This document shows positions 12,801 to 25,193 of a stretch of 64,000 bases of DNA, piece after piece. The stretch is from positions 310,001 through 374,000 of the forward strand of contig JAIVFJ010000039.1 of the NCBI GenBank assembly GCA_025765615.1, given 5' to 3'. Both the position numbers and the translations under genes were made by a program. Origin of the DNA: Zopfochytrium polystomum (lineage: Eukaryota > Chytridiomycota > Chytridiomycetes > Chytridiales > Chytridiaceae). Every line of letters starts with the position of its first letter. The stretch's first letter is position 1. The notes under the pieces are model-generated. The model had not been told where the DNA came from. It was given only the letters and a program-made list of their open reading frames with translations, and ran no database searches.

Positions 12801-13211
12801 AGCCACAGGTTTGAAGCTGGGTCCGGCGGCGGCGGTCCCGGTGGGGGTCGTGGTGGCCACGCTTTTGGCGATGGGCGTACGAGGACGTATCTGGACGAGA
12901 TCGATGTTGCGCGGATCAACGCCTCGGGTCTAGATGGTCGGAGTGGTTGGGGGCTGAGTGGCGATTCATCCATTAGACCGCCGCGGAACTCGCTCTACGC
13001 TCCCCAGCTTCGAAGCAACGAGGGTTTCTTTGGCTACGCTGGCGGCGGCGGCGGCACCGTCTTTGCTTTCGGCGCTGGTGACTTCGTCGATCTTGGAAAC
13101 CGTTCCGTTCTAGTCGCGCGCAGACGTGAGCAGGAAAGTCGCAATAGAGGTGCGCCGCCTTACAGTATTGAAGATTCCAGAATTGCCCGGAGACGGCGAG
13201 ACCTCATGTAG
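9869..13211 (+). CDS. Uncharacterised protein, paralogue A (ELR/GFGW/THxEFV domain)
   Basis: Five exons were read by eye with consistent phases: 9869-10013, 10313-10359, 10425-10604, 10658-12202 and 12270-13211, about 952 residues. The Gly-rich N-terminus (MSYDPGRDSGGGG) is followed by a compact domain: KRYNIKLAV, ELRARFREPYADF, APKGFGWIVW, then FLERKAVFWPKATHTEFVEF. The same domain, with an intron at the same KLAV/ELR junction, is in the gene at 54837-57137. The rest is Ser/Pro/Ala-rich and probably disordered, with islands such as FPTIDEFLMSEKSG, LLAQFMFDDPSAAD and VLQDLFSLSG, then a Gly-rich stretch and a basic C-terminus (IARRRRDLM). There is no signal peptide or membrane segment. I do not recognise the family. 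A nuclear regulatory role is possible from the acidic/hydrophobic islands, but this is inference only. Confidence 0.7.
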
Positions 13212-13904
13212 CCGGAATTGGATACGTCAATTGCAGCCTTTTTACGATTTGTGGGAAGACCTCATATTCTTTCGTCGGAGCTCAAATTGCCTCTCTCTTT
13301 CGCACGAATCCCTCTTGCTCAATTAGGAGCTGACGGGTTTGTTCCCTTTCACGCAGTAGTTTAGGACGGCCTCATTGACTTTGCATATCGCAGGCTCGTT
13401 GTTTGAGTTTCCTCCACTTTACAGCCTTCCTTTCCTTTTACCCCAAACCTGACGCAACTTACTACCTTTCTTTCGCTCTCGTTTCCTTTGGTTCTTTTCT
13501 TTTCCTTTTTGGAGTCTCTACTTCCGCGGAGTTTCTTTTTCCTTTTTGTAGCACTACTAGTCGTCGGTCACGGCCGAAACCCGTTTCCTTTTCCACGTCC
13601 ATTCCTACAAAAAAAAAAAGAAGAAATAAACCATCTGTAGTACACTGGCGAGTGGGCTGAAGTGACATTTGTTTCTGCGTTCTGCGCTGTGGCTCCCAAC
13701 GGGAAGACATCAAAACAACGGAGCTGAGCTGAGCCGCAAAACATCTAAAAGCCCGCCTTTATAAGAAAAGCGATAGGCGCTAGCCCCTCCTCGCAGAGAA
13801 GCAGTTGGAGAAATAAATAAGGAGAACGAGAAGAACAAAGGCAAGCAGCATCCCGCTGATGAACGCCCAAAGTAAGCAGCCGCCTGCAAACTGCCATCTC
13901 GATC
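13212..13904. other. Intergenic, T-rich
   Basis: 3' flank of the preceding gene with pyrimidine-rich sequence and a short A tract near 13610. No exon could be supported. Confidence 0.5.
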
Positions 13905-14420
13905 GCTCATTCCGAGGGCCAGGACGCGTCCGGGTATGACGGCAGCCTTGACGGGTATGTATTTTTCCGTAGTAGTCTTGCGGCTCGATAGACTTCGTCT
14001 GAATAGAAACGAAAAGTAACGAACCAGGAGCCAGGAGCCGCGTCCGCCCGTTGAGCCGTCAGCGTACCCGCACCACCTCCGCAACGACGCACGATCCGGC
14101 CGCGACGAGCTCATCATACCGACCGGTCTGCGCGAACACGCCCTTATCCAGCAATACGACGTTGTCCGCGATGGGCAGCAAGTGCAGCAGGTGCGTGACA
14201 AGCACCACGGTCTTCCCGGCGAGCGCGCCGCGGAGCATCGATTAACTTCGAGGCACCAGTGTGCGGTCGTCGAGGGTGCGCGTACGGGTCGTCGTACACG
14301 GCGAACGCGAGCCTGATCCGTGCCTTGCTGCCCGCCGCTGAGGGATCTTCGCGTCTGCTGCCAGCGGACAGGACTGGGAGGGGTTGCGAGGCAGCAGCAG
14401 CACAAGGGTCAGCATCGGGA
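13905..14420 (-). pseudogene. Chimeric ABCC transporter pseudogene fragment
   Basis: Decayed copy of part of the ABCC gene at 18628-23846. Positions 14064-14245 match 21061-21240 at DNA level (end of nucleotide-binding domain 1), sharing tracts such as ATACCGACCGGTCTGCGCG and CGCCCTTATCCAGCA. The NBD1 signature is still faintly visible upstream (near 14290-14370). Directly next to it, 13905-14030 matches 19565-19700, the linker before NBD2 including intron sequence. The second membrane domain is therefore missing, as if ~1.3 kb had been deleted. Frames are broken and the copy has no start or end. Retained intron sequence indicates DNA-level duplication, not retrocopying. Confidence 0.82.
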
Positions 14421-14960
14421 GACTGTGCCATGTGTGACTACAGCCGTCGCCGTCACCGTCGTTGCCACTGAAATGTTGTTCTAAGATGCAGAGGGGTGCG
14501 ATCGGTAGGGAGGGATCAGGGTAGGAGTTCTAGCTGTGGAACTCGCACTCCCATGTGACGACGCACAAACGCATATTGGTGCAGTTGAGCCAATATTTCA
14601 CAAGGGAGAAAAATTGACGTCACTCCAGCGTGCCGTCGCGATCATCACTGTCACTGGACCGTCCCATACCCACTCGCTGCGGATTCAGCATCTTACCAGG
14701 GAGAGTTCTCCTGAGCGAGAAGAATAGGCCGAGGGAGTTCATCTAGGAACCAAGCGAACGGCAAAAACAAGTGACGGCGATCGAGTGACTGCGATCGAGT
14801 GCTTCTCGCCTGACCTCACGGACCCCATCACCCGTCGAGCGAACGAGGCATCCCCCTCCCGAGCAAGCAAGCAACTGATCGACCGAACGCCTTAGCAGGT
14901 CACCTGTAGCTTTGACAAGTGCGGCTCGACCGGGGCACTGAGCATAGGATAAACTGGAGC
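14421..14960. other. 5' flank of ABCD transporter
   Basis: No supported exon. A short imperfect direct repeat, GCGATCGAGTG, occurs twice near 14776-14800. Confidence 0.5.
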
Positions 14961-17754
14961 ATGATCAACAACAGGAGCACCGCCAACGCCCCCCTGGCCC
15001 TTTTGCCAGTGTCGGTGGGGCCGACCTCTGCTGTGGCTGTCGCCACCCTCGCCGCAATTGGCAAACTTACAACAACTCGCCCTCGTCTGGTTGCTGCTTC
15101 TGCAGCCGGCGGTGCCATTTTGCTGTCAGGCGTAGTCGGCTCTGCTGTTGTTCGAGCTCTTCGTAGCAGGTCCGCGTCGGCTCCGCGTGTTTCAACATCA
15201 TCCGCCCGCCTTCGCCAGTCAGCGTCAACAGCCTCGTTTCAGGCTGCAAAAAATGTAGCGCGGCAACTAGCGACAGACCCTGAAGACGAGTCCGGCCCTC
15301 TTCGCGTCGATAGGAAGGATGTCAAGGTTGGCGTGGATCGTCAGTTTTACAAGCAGATCCGTTACATTCTCGCGATCGCCATTCCCAGCTACCGCCACAA
15401 GACGGTCATCATTCTCGTCCTTCACACCGCTTTCCTTGTTCTGAGAACATACCTCTCTGTCCTGGTGGCTCGCGTTGATGGTATGATTGCTCGAGACTTG
15501 GTAGGTTTTCTTCAATTGTCTGAGCCTCAACTAAATCGCTTCTGATTTGTCAGATCTCAGCAAACGGTCGTGCATTTTTGAAGAGTCTTTCTTATTGGTT
15601 TTTGATCGCATTGCCTGCCACCTATACTAATAGCATGGTAACGTTTGGACAGAGGTGGCCTATGAAACTAATAGCATCAAAACCAGATCAAGTACTTGCA
15701 ATCAAAACTATCCATCAGTCTTCGGACAACACTGACTGAGCATGTCCACGATCTGTATATGGAGAACCGAACGTACTACAAAGCAGTTAACCTGGACAAC
15801 CGCATCGATGGCGCCGACCAGTCCGTTCTTTGTGATTCTATTTGTGATCGTTAAACTGATGTCCATAATTCCTAGGTTAATTACAACAGACATTAATCGT
15901 TTCTGCAATGCCCTTGCTGGGTTGTACTCAAACCTGGGCAAGCCCCTTCTGGATTTGATTATTTTCAACTACCAGTTAGCACGTAGCATTGGCGTGTCCG
16001 GAATGCTGGCTTTATCTGTAAACTATGTCTGTACCGCCGCTATTATGAGGGCAGTGACGCCTGCATTCGGAAAAATGGCTGCCATTGAGGCGAAATTGGA
16101 AGGAGACTTCAGGACGGCTCACTCCCGCTTGATCACCAATGCTGAAGAGATTGCATTCTACCATGGCGGCGACTTGGAGCTGTCTATTCTGAACCGAACT
16201 TACCTAGCCCTGATTAAGCACATCAACAGTAAGTTTGCTGTATACCTAGATTTTCCAATTTGTTCGATAGTTTACGTATGTTCTCCAGGCATTTATAACA
16301 TCCGCATTGGTTATAACATGTTTGAAGACATGATCATCAAGTACAGTTGGTCCGGCGTCGGGTTTATCATCGCAAGTATACCTGTATTTTTCCCTGCATG
16401 GGCCGGCGGCCGAACAAAGCGGGAAGAAGCTGCATTGGCGTCAGTGCCCCTGACGGGAGAGGCTGCAAGCCAAAGGCAAACTGGCAGCCGTACACAAGGC
16501 TTTATCACTAACAAAAAGTGAGACCTGCCAGTGGTTAGTCCTTTTGCTGAACACTTCATTTGTAGGCTTATGCTATCACTTGGCCGATGCTGGAGGTCGT
16601 ATTATGTACTCCGTACAAGGAGCTGTCAGAACTTGCGGGCTTACACTTCTCGCGTGTACACGCTTTTGCGAGTTTTGAGCGATCTGCATGACTGATTTGT
16701 ATGTGAAAACCGGTGGAGCGAAATGCTTTGTACTCCCTGGAGCAAATCGAAGGTGCCACGCTGTACGGCTATGAAGGTAAGTCCTCAACCGATGGACTGT
16801 GTTATCAAAAGATACGTTTGCAGGAATCAAGTTCGACCGCGTCCCGGTCATAACACCAAATGGCGACACAGTGCTAGTCCGCGACTTGTCCATGGATATC
16901 AAGCCCGGGGACCACCTTATTATCACTGGACCGAACGGCTCTGGAAAATCGTCCGTCGTCCGACTTGCTCGCTGGTCTCTGGCCAGCTTTTAGCGGTGTA
17001 ATCCGCCGCCCCGAGAACCTTTTAAACGAAGTGTTTTACATTCCGCAGCGACCGTATCTCCCAACAGGGACTCTGCGTGATCAGGTTATCTATCCTCACT
17101 CTGCGGAGCAGATGTACGAAGCTGGTCGAACGGACGAAGACCTTGCAAAAATTTTGAAGGATGTGTACCTGGACTACATTCCTGCCCGAGAAGGCGGTTG
17201 GGAGGCCGTAAAGGAATGGAAGGACGTTTTCTCAGGAGGTGAAAAGCAGAGAGTCCAGGTGTGTATTGCGCACTAGTTCAGGGTTATTTTCTAATGTAGA
17301 AATTTCTCTCGAACGTGAACAATTATGTGATTCGTTCAGCTTGCAAGACTCTTCTACCACCGCCCACGCTTCGCCATCCTGGACGAAGCAACGTCAGCCG
17401 TCTCCAACGATGTCGAGTCTCTCCTCTACAGCTCCTGCAAGGATGTCGGCATCACTGTTATCACTATCTCCCACCGCCCCGCCCTTTTCAAGTACCACCA
17501 GTTCCTGCTCCGGCTTGGCGAGGGTGCGCAAGGCGATGCCTGGGCGTTTGAGCGGATCGGCACGCCGACCGCACTGCTGGAGAGCGTCGCCGCGGAGATC
17601 AAGAAACTCGAGCGCCAATTGCTGGGCACCGACGGCTTGCGGCGACGGACTGGACGCCATCAACAAGGAGCTCAAGCTGAACGTGGCTCCAGCGGCGGGC
17701 GGCGGAGGTGCGGCTGACGCGGATTTGAAACATGCGAAGCGAACACTGGTGTGA
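14961..17754 (+). CDS. Peroxisomal ABC half-transporter (ABCD family), frame-disrupted
   Basis: Half-transporter of the ABCD/PXA type, which imports very-long-chain acyl-CoA into peroxisomes as a dimer. It starts [15 protein letters not shown]. Exons give the membrane domain with family landmarks: [50 protein letters not shown], and the ABCD EEA-like motif [14 protein letters not shown]. The ATPase domain has Walker [16 protein letters not shown], signature [10 protein letters not shown], then [20 protein letters not shown] with Walker B, and the H-loop TISHRP. The first half is clean. From 16560 to 17000 several one-base insertions break the frame, including one just after Walker A near 16964. 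Another shift near 17640 changes the C-terminus from an early stop at 17717 to a natural-looking end at 17754. It is either error-affected or a recent pseudogene. Confidence 0.82.
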
Positions 17755-18627
17755 AGTAACTTGATATGATTCGTCGCAATTTGGCGTTGTGTGTGTTGAG
17801 CCTATTTTCCTTCTTTGATTGTTCTTCCTGCCTGCGCTGTTCTTCCTTTAAGCGGTTTTTTCCCTTCAATCTTCAATTTTGTTCTCTTGCGTGGTATTGC
17901 CTTTGGTCAGCCGCAACACTTAGTGTCTGGAAACGTGGAAGTGCAGAGTGTGAATTCGCCTGCGATTATAATTTTCGAGATTTTCCAATCTGTCTGAAAC
18001 CCTATCTGATATGCACACAATTCACGCTGTACATTGCAGGCGCACTGGCGGCTTGCAACGACGACAACCGGTCCATGCGATTCTCGAGTATCTAACGCAA
18101 AGTGCTGACGCCGTCATCACCAATTCAGCTGTAATTGATCAGACTGGATGCGTTTCAAAAAGGGACAGTCGAAGGGGTCCGCAGGCCAGTGCAGGAGTAT
18201 CGCTAGTCCATTACCTTCGTCACGAACGTGGAGGGCTGCACAATGTTCGCTGTTCGCCAAGGTGAGAATTCTGTAATCTTACAAAAGAGGGGGGGGGTGA
18301 CTGTACCTTGCCGTTCTTAGTAAGTATTCAACAGTATAAAACAGTCTCAACAACGGTTCCCCAAATTTACTCACAACAGAGGGAAGAAACGTGGACAAGA
18401 GCAGCGGGGACTGCATTATGTAAGTATGACACCACAAACGTATCGACTCACAAATGATGCCATATATTCGCGCTTCTAATCGTTGTGAGCGTCTAGCGTT
18501 GCAAGCCCGCCAGCCCCCCTTCACTTGGACACAAACGAAAAATTCCCATCCAAGAACACGATCACACCAGGGAAAAAAAAAACACAACAATAACCTATAA
18601 TCTCACCCGTCCCCCTCCCCGCCATCC
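17755..18627. other. Intergenic between convergent ABCD and ABCC genes
   Basis: No exon or repeat was recognised apart from short G and A runs near 18290 and 18575. Confidence 0.5.
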
Positions 18628-21600
18628 CTACAACCCCCTCCTCGCCGCCTCCTTCAGCGCCTGAAAGTTCCTCTCCCCCGTCGCCTCCGCCAAGCTCCTA
18701 AACACCGCGCCATCGCCGCGCGGCTTGTTCAGCAGCACGTCCGGCGAGTCAAACTCGACAATGTCGCCGCGGTCCAGCACCAGGACGCGGTCGAAGCTGA
18801 CGATCGTGTTGAGCCGGTGGGCGATGGAGACGACGGTGGCGGAGGAAAAGTGGGTGCGCAGCGACTGCTGGATGAGCTGGTCGGCGGCCGCGTCGACGGA
18901 GGCGGTGGCTTCGTCGAGGAAGAGGAGTTTCGATTTGTCGAGGCTGTTTTTGTAGAAAACCCGTGATTAATGGTTAGTCGGATGGGAGAGGGGGTCGGAA
19001 AGAACCGCTTTTTTGCAAAAAGAAATGCTACGTACATGGCGCGGCCGAGGCACACCAGCTGCCGCTGACCAACCGACAGGTTCGTCCCGCCTTCCGCAAC
19101 GGGGCTGTCGAGTTTTTCAGGGAGTTCGGCAACGTACTCCTTCATTCCGATCATTTCCAGCACGTCCCAGACCTCCGCGTCCGAGTGCTTCGCCTCGACG
19201 TCCAGGTTGGACCGCACCGTGCCGCTGAACAGCGTGGGCTCCTGCGTGATGATTTGCAGCCGGGAGCGGAGCGACGACAGGCCCATTTCGAGTATGTTTA
19301 CGCCGTCGATGCGGATGGTGCCGGCGGTCGGTTCCACGAGGCGGAATATCACGGTAAGCAGAGTCGACTTGCCCGACCCGGTTCGCCCGACGACCCCAAT
19401 CTGGTTTTAGAAAGAAATTGAGAGATGTTTATAATGAGCACATTTGATTTATCATTTTGAAATGCTTTACCTTTTCGCCCGGCCTGACGCTGATGGAAAA
19501 GTCTTTGATGACCGGATGGTCGGGGCGGCTCGGGTAACGGACTTCCAGGTTTGAAATCTCGATGGCACCTTCCGACGGCCAAGATGCGTCCGGGTCCGAT
19601 GGCAGCTCGGCTAGAGCCTCGACGGGAATGTATTTTCCGTAGTAGTCCAGCCGCTCGATGGAGTTCATCTGAAATAGAAACGAAAAGTAAGGAACCTGAG
19701 CAAGCAGCGGAGCCGGCGTCGTTGGAGAGCAAAAACGTAAAAAAATGGCATCAAACCTCAGACTCGACCTCCGCAAACGCTTTGATTAGCATTCCGACGC
19801 TGTCAATGACGCCAAGCGCGTAGGTCAGCGTCAGGCCGATGGACGACGAGTCGACTTTTCCCGAGACGCCCAAGCTCGCAATGACCAGCGTCAGGAGGGC
19901 CGCCAATATCTCGATGCGGAGCGAAATCCAGATCGCCGTGCAGTTGTACAGGTAGTTTGGTGCGTTGGAGAGGTCGGTGAGGAGGCGCTGGCGTTCGATG
20001 AAATGCGTTTCGGCTTTGTATGCGCGAACGGAGGGAATGCCGGCGAGCGTTTCGGAGATGTGGGCGTTGAGCGGAGACCGCTGAATGGAATCAAGGCGCT
20101 TCAACTCGCGCTTTGAGGAGCGGTAGAAGAGCATGAGGACGTAGTAGATTCCTCCCAGTGGAACGACAAGCGCTAATGGCCAAAGGAGTTTCTGTTAGTG
20201 TCTCTCTCATCATTCCAAATGAACTGTTCAAGACATTACCGAGAATAACGGGGAAGTTTGCAATAATCAGCCCGAGCGATCCCAGCAGTGCAGTGGCATT
20301 GAGTACAAGCAGGTAGTAGATTGGCCACATGTGCTCGTCTAGAACCGATATATCTTTGCTGAACCGATTCAGAATTCGACCGATGGGCTAGCATCGAAAA
20401 AGAAGGATAACAAAAAGAGCCGAAGCCGGAGAGATTAGCAGAGTAATATGCCGAGAGACAAAGTGCTGTATATATACCTGGCTCTCAAAGAAGGACATTG
20501 GAGCGCGAAGAAGACGCGTCAAAGCGGCTTTGTGGTAATGGATGGATGCAAAGTAGACCCCGGCCACCAAAAGACCAATCCAAACGACTGAGCAAAAGCA
20601 ATGGGAGAAATTCTGATCAGAATTTCACGGTGGCATGGTAGGCACACGGGAGGAACGACTTACACTGCATGAAGACCTGGGCGCCCCCGAAGGATGGCGT
20701 ACACTTTAATGTACTCGTCGGCGCTAATCGCAAACTTGTCTTGGGCCCACCACGACAGCCACTTGACTACCGATAACCGACGCAGCCTGCTGGCCCGCGG
20801 CGAGCAGAAGCACGGCAATAACCAAGGCAGCTCCGCCGCAGGCCTTGAAGAACCCGAGCCAAACCCTCCCGCTGACCGTCCCCACAGCGCGGTCCTCTTC
20901 GTCGAGAATGTCCTTGTCGTCTCCTTCGCTCTCCGTTGCCTTCGTCTCCTGGGCGCCGGGCGTCTCGGCGGTGACCTCGTCCTCCCCGCCAAGTTTCTCG
21001 GAAGCCTCCTTGCCAGAGCCGCGTCCACCGTCCGCCGAGCCGCCCGCGTACCCGCGCATCATCTCCACGAGCGCTCCCGATCCAGCCGCGATGAGTTCTT
21101 GATACCGACCGGTCTGCGCGACCACGCCCTTATCCAGCACGACAACGTTATCCGCGACGGGCAGCAAGTGCAGCTGGTGCGTGACCAGTACCACAGGTCT
21201 TGCCCGCGAGCGCGCCGCGGACGCACCGGTCAAACACCGCGGCGCCGACGTGCGCGTCCAGCGCCGCCAGCGGGTCGTCGAGGAGGTACACGTCCGCGTC
21301 GTCGTACACCGCCCGCGCCAGCCCGATCCTCGCTTGCTGCCCGCCACTGAGGTTGACGCCCTTTTCGCCGATGAGCGTCCGCAGCCCGGCGGAGAGCGTC
21401 GAGAGGTCCGCGTCGAGCATCGCCGCCTCGGCCGCGCGACGTGTCCGCGCGGATCGGCTCGCGGCGTCTTCGGCAGGAGTCGGTGGCGTTAAGGCCCCCG
21501 GCCGCAGTGAACTGGATGTTGCCTTCGACCGTTTCTGTGAGGATCCATGGTTGCTGCGGCGCGTACGCGACGCGCCCAGCGATTGCCACTGCGGCGCCGG

Positions 21601-22729
21601 CGCCGGGGCCGTCGTCGACGAGCGTCATTTCGCCAATGATCGCCGAGAGGAGGCTGGACTTGCCCGAACCGACGGGGCCGACCACAATCGTGAGCTTGCC
21701 CTTTGGTATATGGAGGTTGAGGTTGCGGAAGAAGGGCTCGACCTCGGCTGGCGAGGCATCTTCTTGCGCGCCATCATCAGCTGCTGCTGCTTTTCTTCTT
21801 CGGCGACTTGCTTCTTGCCACGTTTCTTTTTATCCTTTTTGGCCGGCTTCTTTCCCTCCTCTTTGCCGTCGGGATCGCCCTTTGCGCCGCCGCCGGACTT
21901 TTGTCCCTTGACGGCCTCCCACTTGAAGGTTGCGTTCCTAATTGAAATGGCGTATTCCTGCGACTCGACATCCGTCACGTGCACTTGCGGGGAAACGGAG
22001 CTCGTTGACGGCAAGAGGGCGAGCGGTTCGACTTCCGATGCGATGAGGAAGCTGCGGATACGGCCGTATGAGACCGCTATTTGTACGACATCTCTATACA
22101 GGATAGATTGGCATCGCCATGGCGGTCAATTGAAGCAATCAGAGTGCAACCAAAAAAAAGTATAAAAATATACCCCTCTTACCCTGCAATTTGCGGAAGC
22201 TGGAACAGCGGCTCCGTCAAAATCTGGTAAAGCGACAGCGCCGGAAAAATGACGGCCGGGTCCAGCACCTGTGCCGCGGCAAACTTTTTGACCCACACGA
22301 TGAAACCGACGATGGGCATCAGCGTCGGCGCCAGCTGCGACAGGGCGATAAAGACGACGACTGTGACGCTTAGGATCCGGAGGGCGGCGATCTGCTGGTC
22401 GCGCAGGGCGGTGATGCGGCGGTGGAAGAGGTTCTCCCATGCGTGCAGCTTGACGGCGCGGATGGCGTACAGCAGCTCGCGGATGGCTTTGAGGCGCGCG
22501 TCGCTGGCCGAGAGCAGCTTTTTTTGGCCTTCACCGAAGGGACCGAGCAGTATTGTTTGGATGACGAGAGCGCCGGCGAGTACGGCGAAGGAGTAAAAGA
22601 CGGCGTTGCCGATGAGGTTGTGCAGAAGGACGACCGTCACTGCGACTGTATTATTGTGGCAAGTGATGAGTTGAGATACTAGCAAGTGCACTCACACACA
22701 AACACACACATTCTCCCTCACGCACACAG

Positions 22730-22767
<38 letters not shown>

Positions 22768-23846
22768 ACTCACACTCACACACTCAAACTCAGACACTGA
22801 AAACACTCTCACGCACACACACACCCCTCCTTACCTTGCAGAGGAACAACCCAAAAATTGTGCGACTCAAGAATCACCTGCGCAAACTGCTCGACGTCGA
22901 CATTAACCAAATTAACGATCCTCCCTTGGTCAAACTCGATCCTTGCCCTTCCAGTCGAGCCGCTAAGCTCTTTTCGTAGACGGCGCCGACCAAGACGGTT
23001 TGACGTTGACGGACAGGGTCCGCGCGATTTGGTCGTACGAGCGACCGAGCAGCGACGCGGCCAGCTGCAGCGCAAAGAGCGTGAAGACGATGGAGGCGCC
23101 GGACGTCATGAAGAGCTGGGAGGACGACGAGGGGTCCGCGGGCTGCAGGTAGTAGATTATTTGTTGGAGGAATGTCGGCGCCGCCAGCCGGCAGGCGACC
23201 GACAGGGCAAAAGGCGAGGCCGCCGATGGCCCAGAGCGGGCCAAAGTTGCGGAAGAGATGGGCGGCGAGGGACGGCTTGCGCGGGCGCGGGGTCGGGTTT
23301 TGCTTTTGCTTTCGCGCTTGGGAGGCGGCGGTAGCGGTGGGCGGGGACCTTGGAGTCGATGGGTCGGCGGCGCCGGCGGCGGCAGTAGCAGCATGGAACG
23401 CCTTTACGCTGGCCCAGAACGGCTCGAGGACGCGCGACAACGACTTTGTCTGGTCGGACTCGCGCATGCCGTAAAGGTCCTGTTTGTTTTAGGAGGCATT
23501 TGTTAGGCACAGCGTGAGAAAAAAAGAAAGAAAAAAAAAAACAAGAAAATGTGCTTGTCTGGCCACGTCCACTTAAGGAACATGCACGCAGGAAATCATT
23601 GCAAATGAATCATGCACTCACCTCGAGCAGAAGCGGCCGCTTGAAGCCGAGCCACAGCAGGCGGTCCATCCACGAGAGGAGCAGCCACGACAGCGGGCTG
23701 AACGCGATGGGCTTTTGCGCGCGGAAGACGGCGGCCGGCGACGAAAGCGACGAGAGCGGTGCCGGCTGCTTGTCCGGCTGCTCTTTCTCGTTCTCATGCT
23801 CCTGCTTGCCGTGCTGCGACGACGACAAAAACGCCGTTTTGGCCAT
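18628..23846 (-). CDS. ABCC (MRP-type) full transporter, short form without TMD0
   Basis: Full-length ATP-driven exporter of organic anions or conjugates, ABCC4/short-MRP type. ATG at 23846 begins [13 protein letters not shown], followed by the typical [20 protein letters not shown] lead-in. Order: membrane domain 1 (about 23250-22130), NBD1 with Walker [18 protein letters not shown], signature [16 protein letters not shown] and [17 protein letters not shown], a charged linker, membrane domain 2 (about 20900-19750), then NBD2 with [14 protein letters not shown] Walker [17 protein letters not shown] and [17 protein letters not shown]. It ends AARRGL at a TAG at 18628-18630. Introns are short, and one (about 22645-22835) is mostly (CA)n. 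Several +1 shifts are present, for example in the T run near 23212 and around 22960-23000. Two partial copies of this gene lie at 13.9 and 39.4 kb. Confidence 0.88.
22683..22830. repeat. (CA)n microsatellite inside an ABCC intron
   Basis: CACA repeats interrupted by CTCACA units fill most of one intron of the ABCC gene. Confidence 0.93.
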
Positions 23847-24775
23847 GGATCGAACGTTGAGTGTGAGTGAGAGTGTGAGTGTGTGAGTGTGTGTGTCTCT
23901 GGGGGTGTGCGAGTAGGGTTGTGGGGATGGGGGAAAGAGAGTGGAGGGATGGGTGGTGGATGAGCTTGAGTTCTTTCTTGTGCGGAACTGTGTACACACA
24001 CACACGCTCAGTCCCATCCTCTTTAAATAAAAGTCACCACGAATCGTTTTTTTATTGTTATTGAATTATGTTTCGTTGACGGCCTGGCCACTGGGAATCC
24101 GGACCCGGACCACCCCAAGCAAGCAAGCAAGCAAGCAAGCCAGCGCACCACCCAACGCATAATGCTGCGTTGTTTTTGGGGGTCTTCCATTTGTTGTCGT
24201 GTGTGTGTGTGTGTGTGTGTGAGTGTGTGTGTGTGTGTGTTTGTTGTTATTGGGTTCCCCCTTTGTTGACGGAACACGGACACAGTGCGGGTGGCCCCAC
24301 GGCACACATGATGCAATTGAAATTTTTCTTCCGAGAACATTCTCAGTGAGGGTGCTCGATTTAGTCCGCCCAGCCACCGGCAACGACCGGCAACCGGCAA
24401 CCGGCAAACCGCAACCCGCTTTCGTTTGCCCGTCGTTGCCGGTCGTTTCCAATCGTCTGTGCTTGCTGTATCACCCGCGCATCCGTCCAGCGTCTTCCTT
24501 TCCAAAAAAAAAAAAAAAAAAAAAAAAAGAAAGGTATTTGGCCCCCCAGTTTCACCCAATCTCCACCTCGCCTCCTCTCGCCTTGCCCCCCACCCCCCCT
24601 GCGCGCGCACAGTAAAACTTTCCCCGTCATGCTTGGACGCACGCGTCCTCCGTGCAATTAGTACAGTGGCCTATCATTCGCCGTGGGAGTAGCGGGTGGG
24701 AAATGGAAATGAAATTCATATGAGTGTGTTTAGTCTCGAACGACAACTTTCAAAGGGGGGCGCCAGCAGCAGCAG

Positions 24776-24812
<37 letters not shown>

Positions 24813-25193
24813 ACAGAGAAAGAGAGAGTGGCAAGACTAGTTGAGGAGTTCGGACAAAGAGACGTTGGAACAGAAAGCGAAAGAAGGGTAGTAGGTATAG
24901 AAGCCTGATGGGGGGGAAGAAGGGAGAAAAGGGAGAAGGAAAACAAAAAAGAGGAGAGGCTTTGAAACAACAACAACCATAGCTGGGGACTTTTCTTACT
25001 CTTCGTTTGAGAGTGTGAAGAAAAGCAAAAAGAACGGTGGAAGATTACGGATCTGCTTACTATGCCGAATACGAGGAGCGGGACAGGAGGTGAGGTGAGA
25101 TGCCACTACACAAGGGAAACGAAAAGCAAGACGAAACGAAGAAGTCCGAATTACGCCCCTCCTCAGTACCTAAAAAAAGAAGGAAGGAAACGA
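23847..25193. other. Simple-repeat-rich intergenic region
   Basis: Holds GT/GA repeats (23860-23905), an AAGC tetranucleotide run (24117-24141), (GT)n (24199-24242), two poly-A tracts (about 24504-24528 and 24780-24808) and a repeated ACCGGCAAC motif near 24376-24410. No gene is supported. Open frames here are repeat artefacts. Confidence 0.7.

Noticed and set aside
12338..12973. Minus-strand proline-rich frame
   Set aside because: Complement of the Gly-rich last exon of paralogue A.
18000..18270. Possible exon chain between the two ABC genes
   Set aside because: Only short frames without family signal or consistent splice phases.
22686..22980. His/Thr-rich open frame
   Set aside because: Produced by the (CA)n tract in an ABCC intron.
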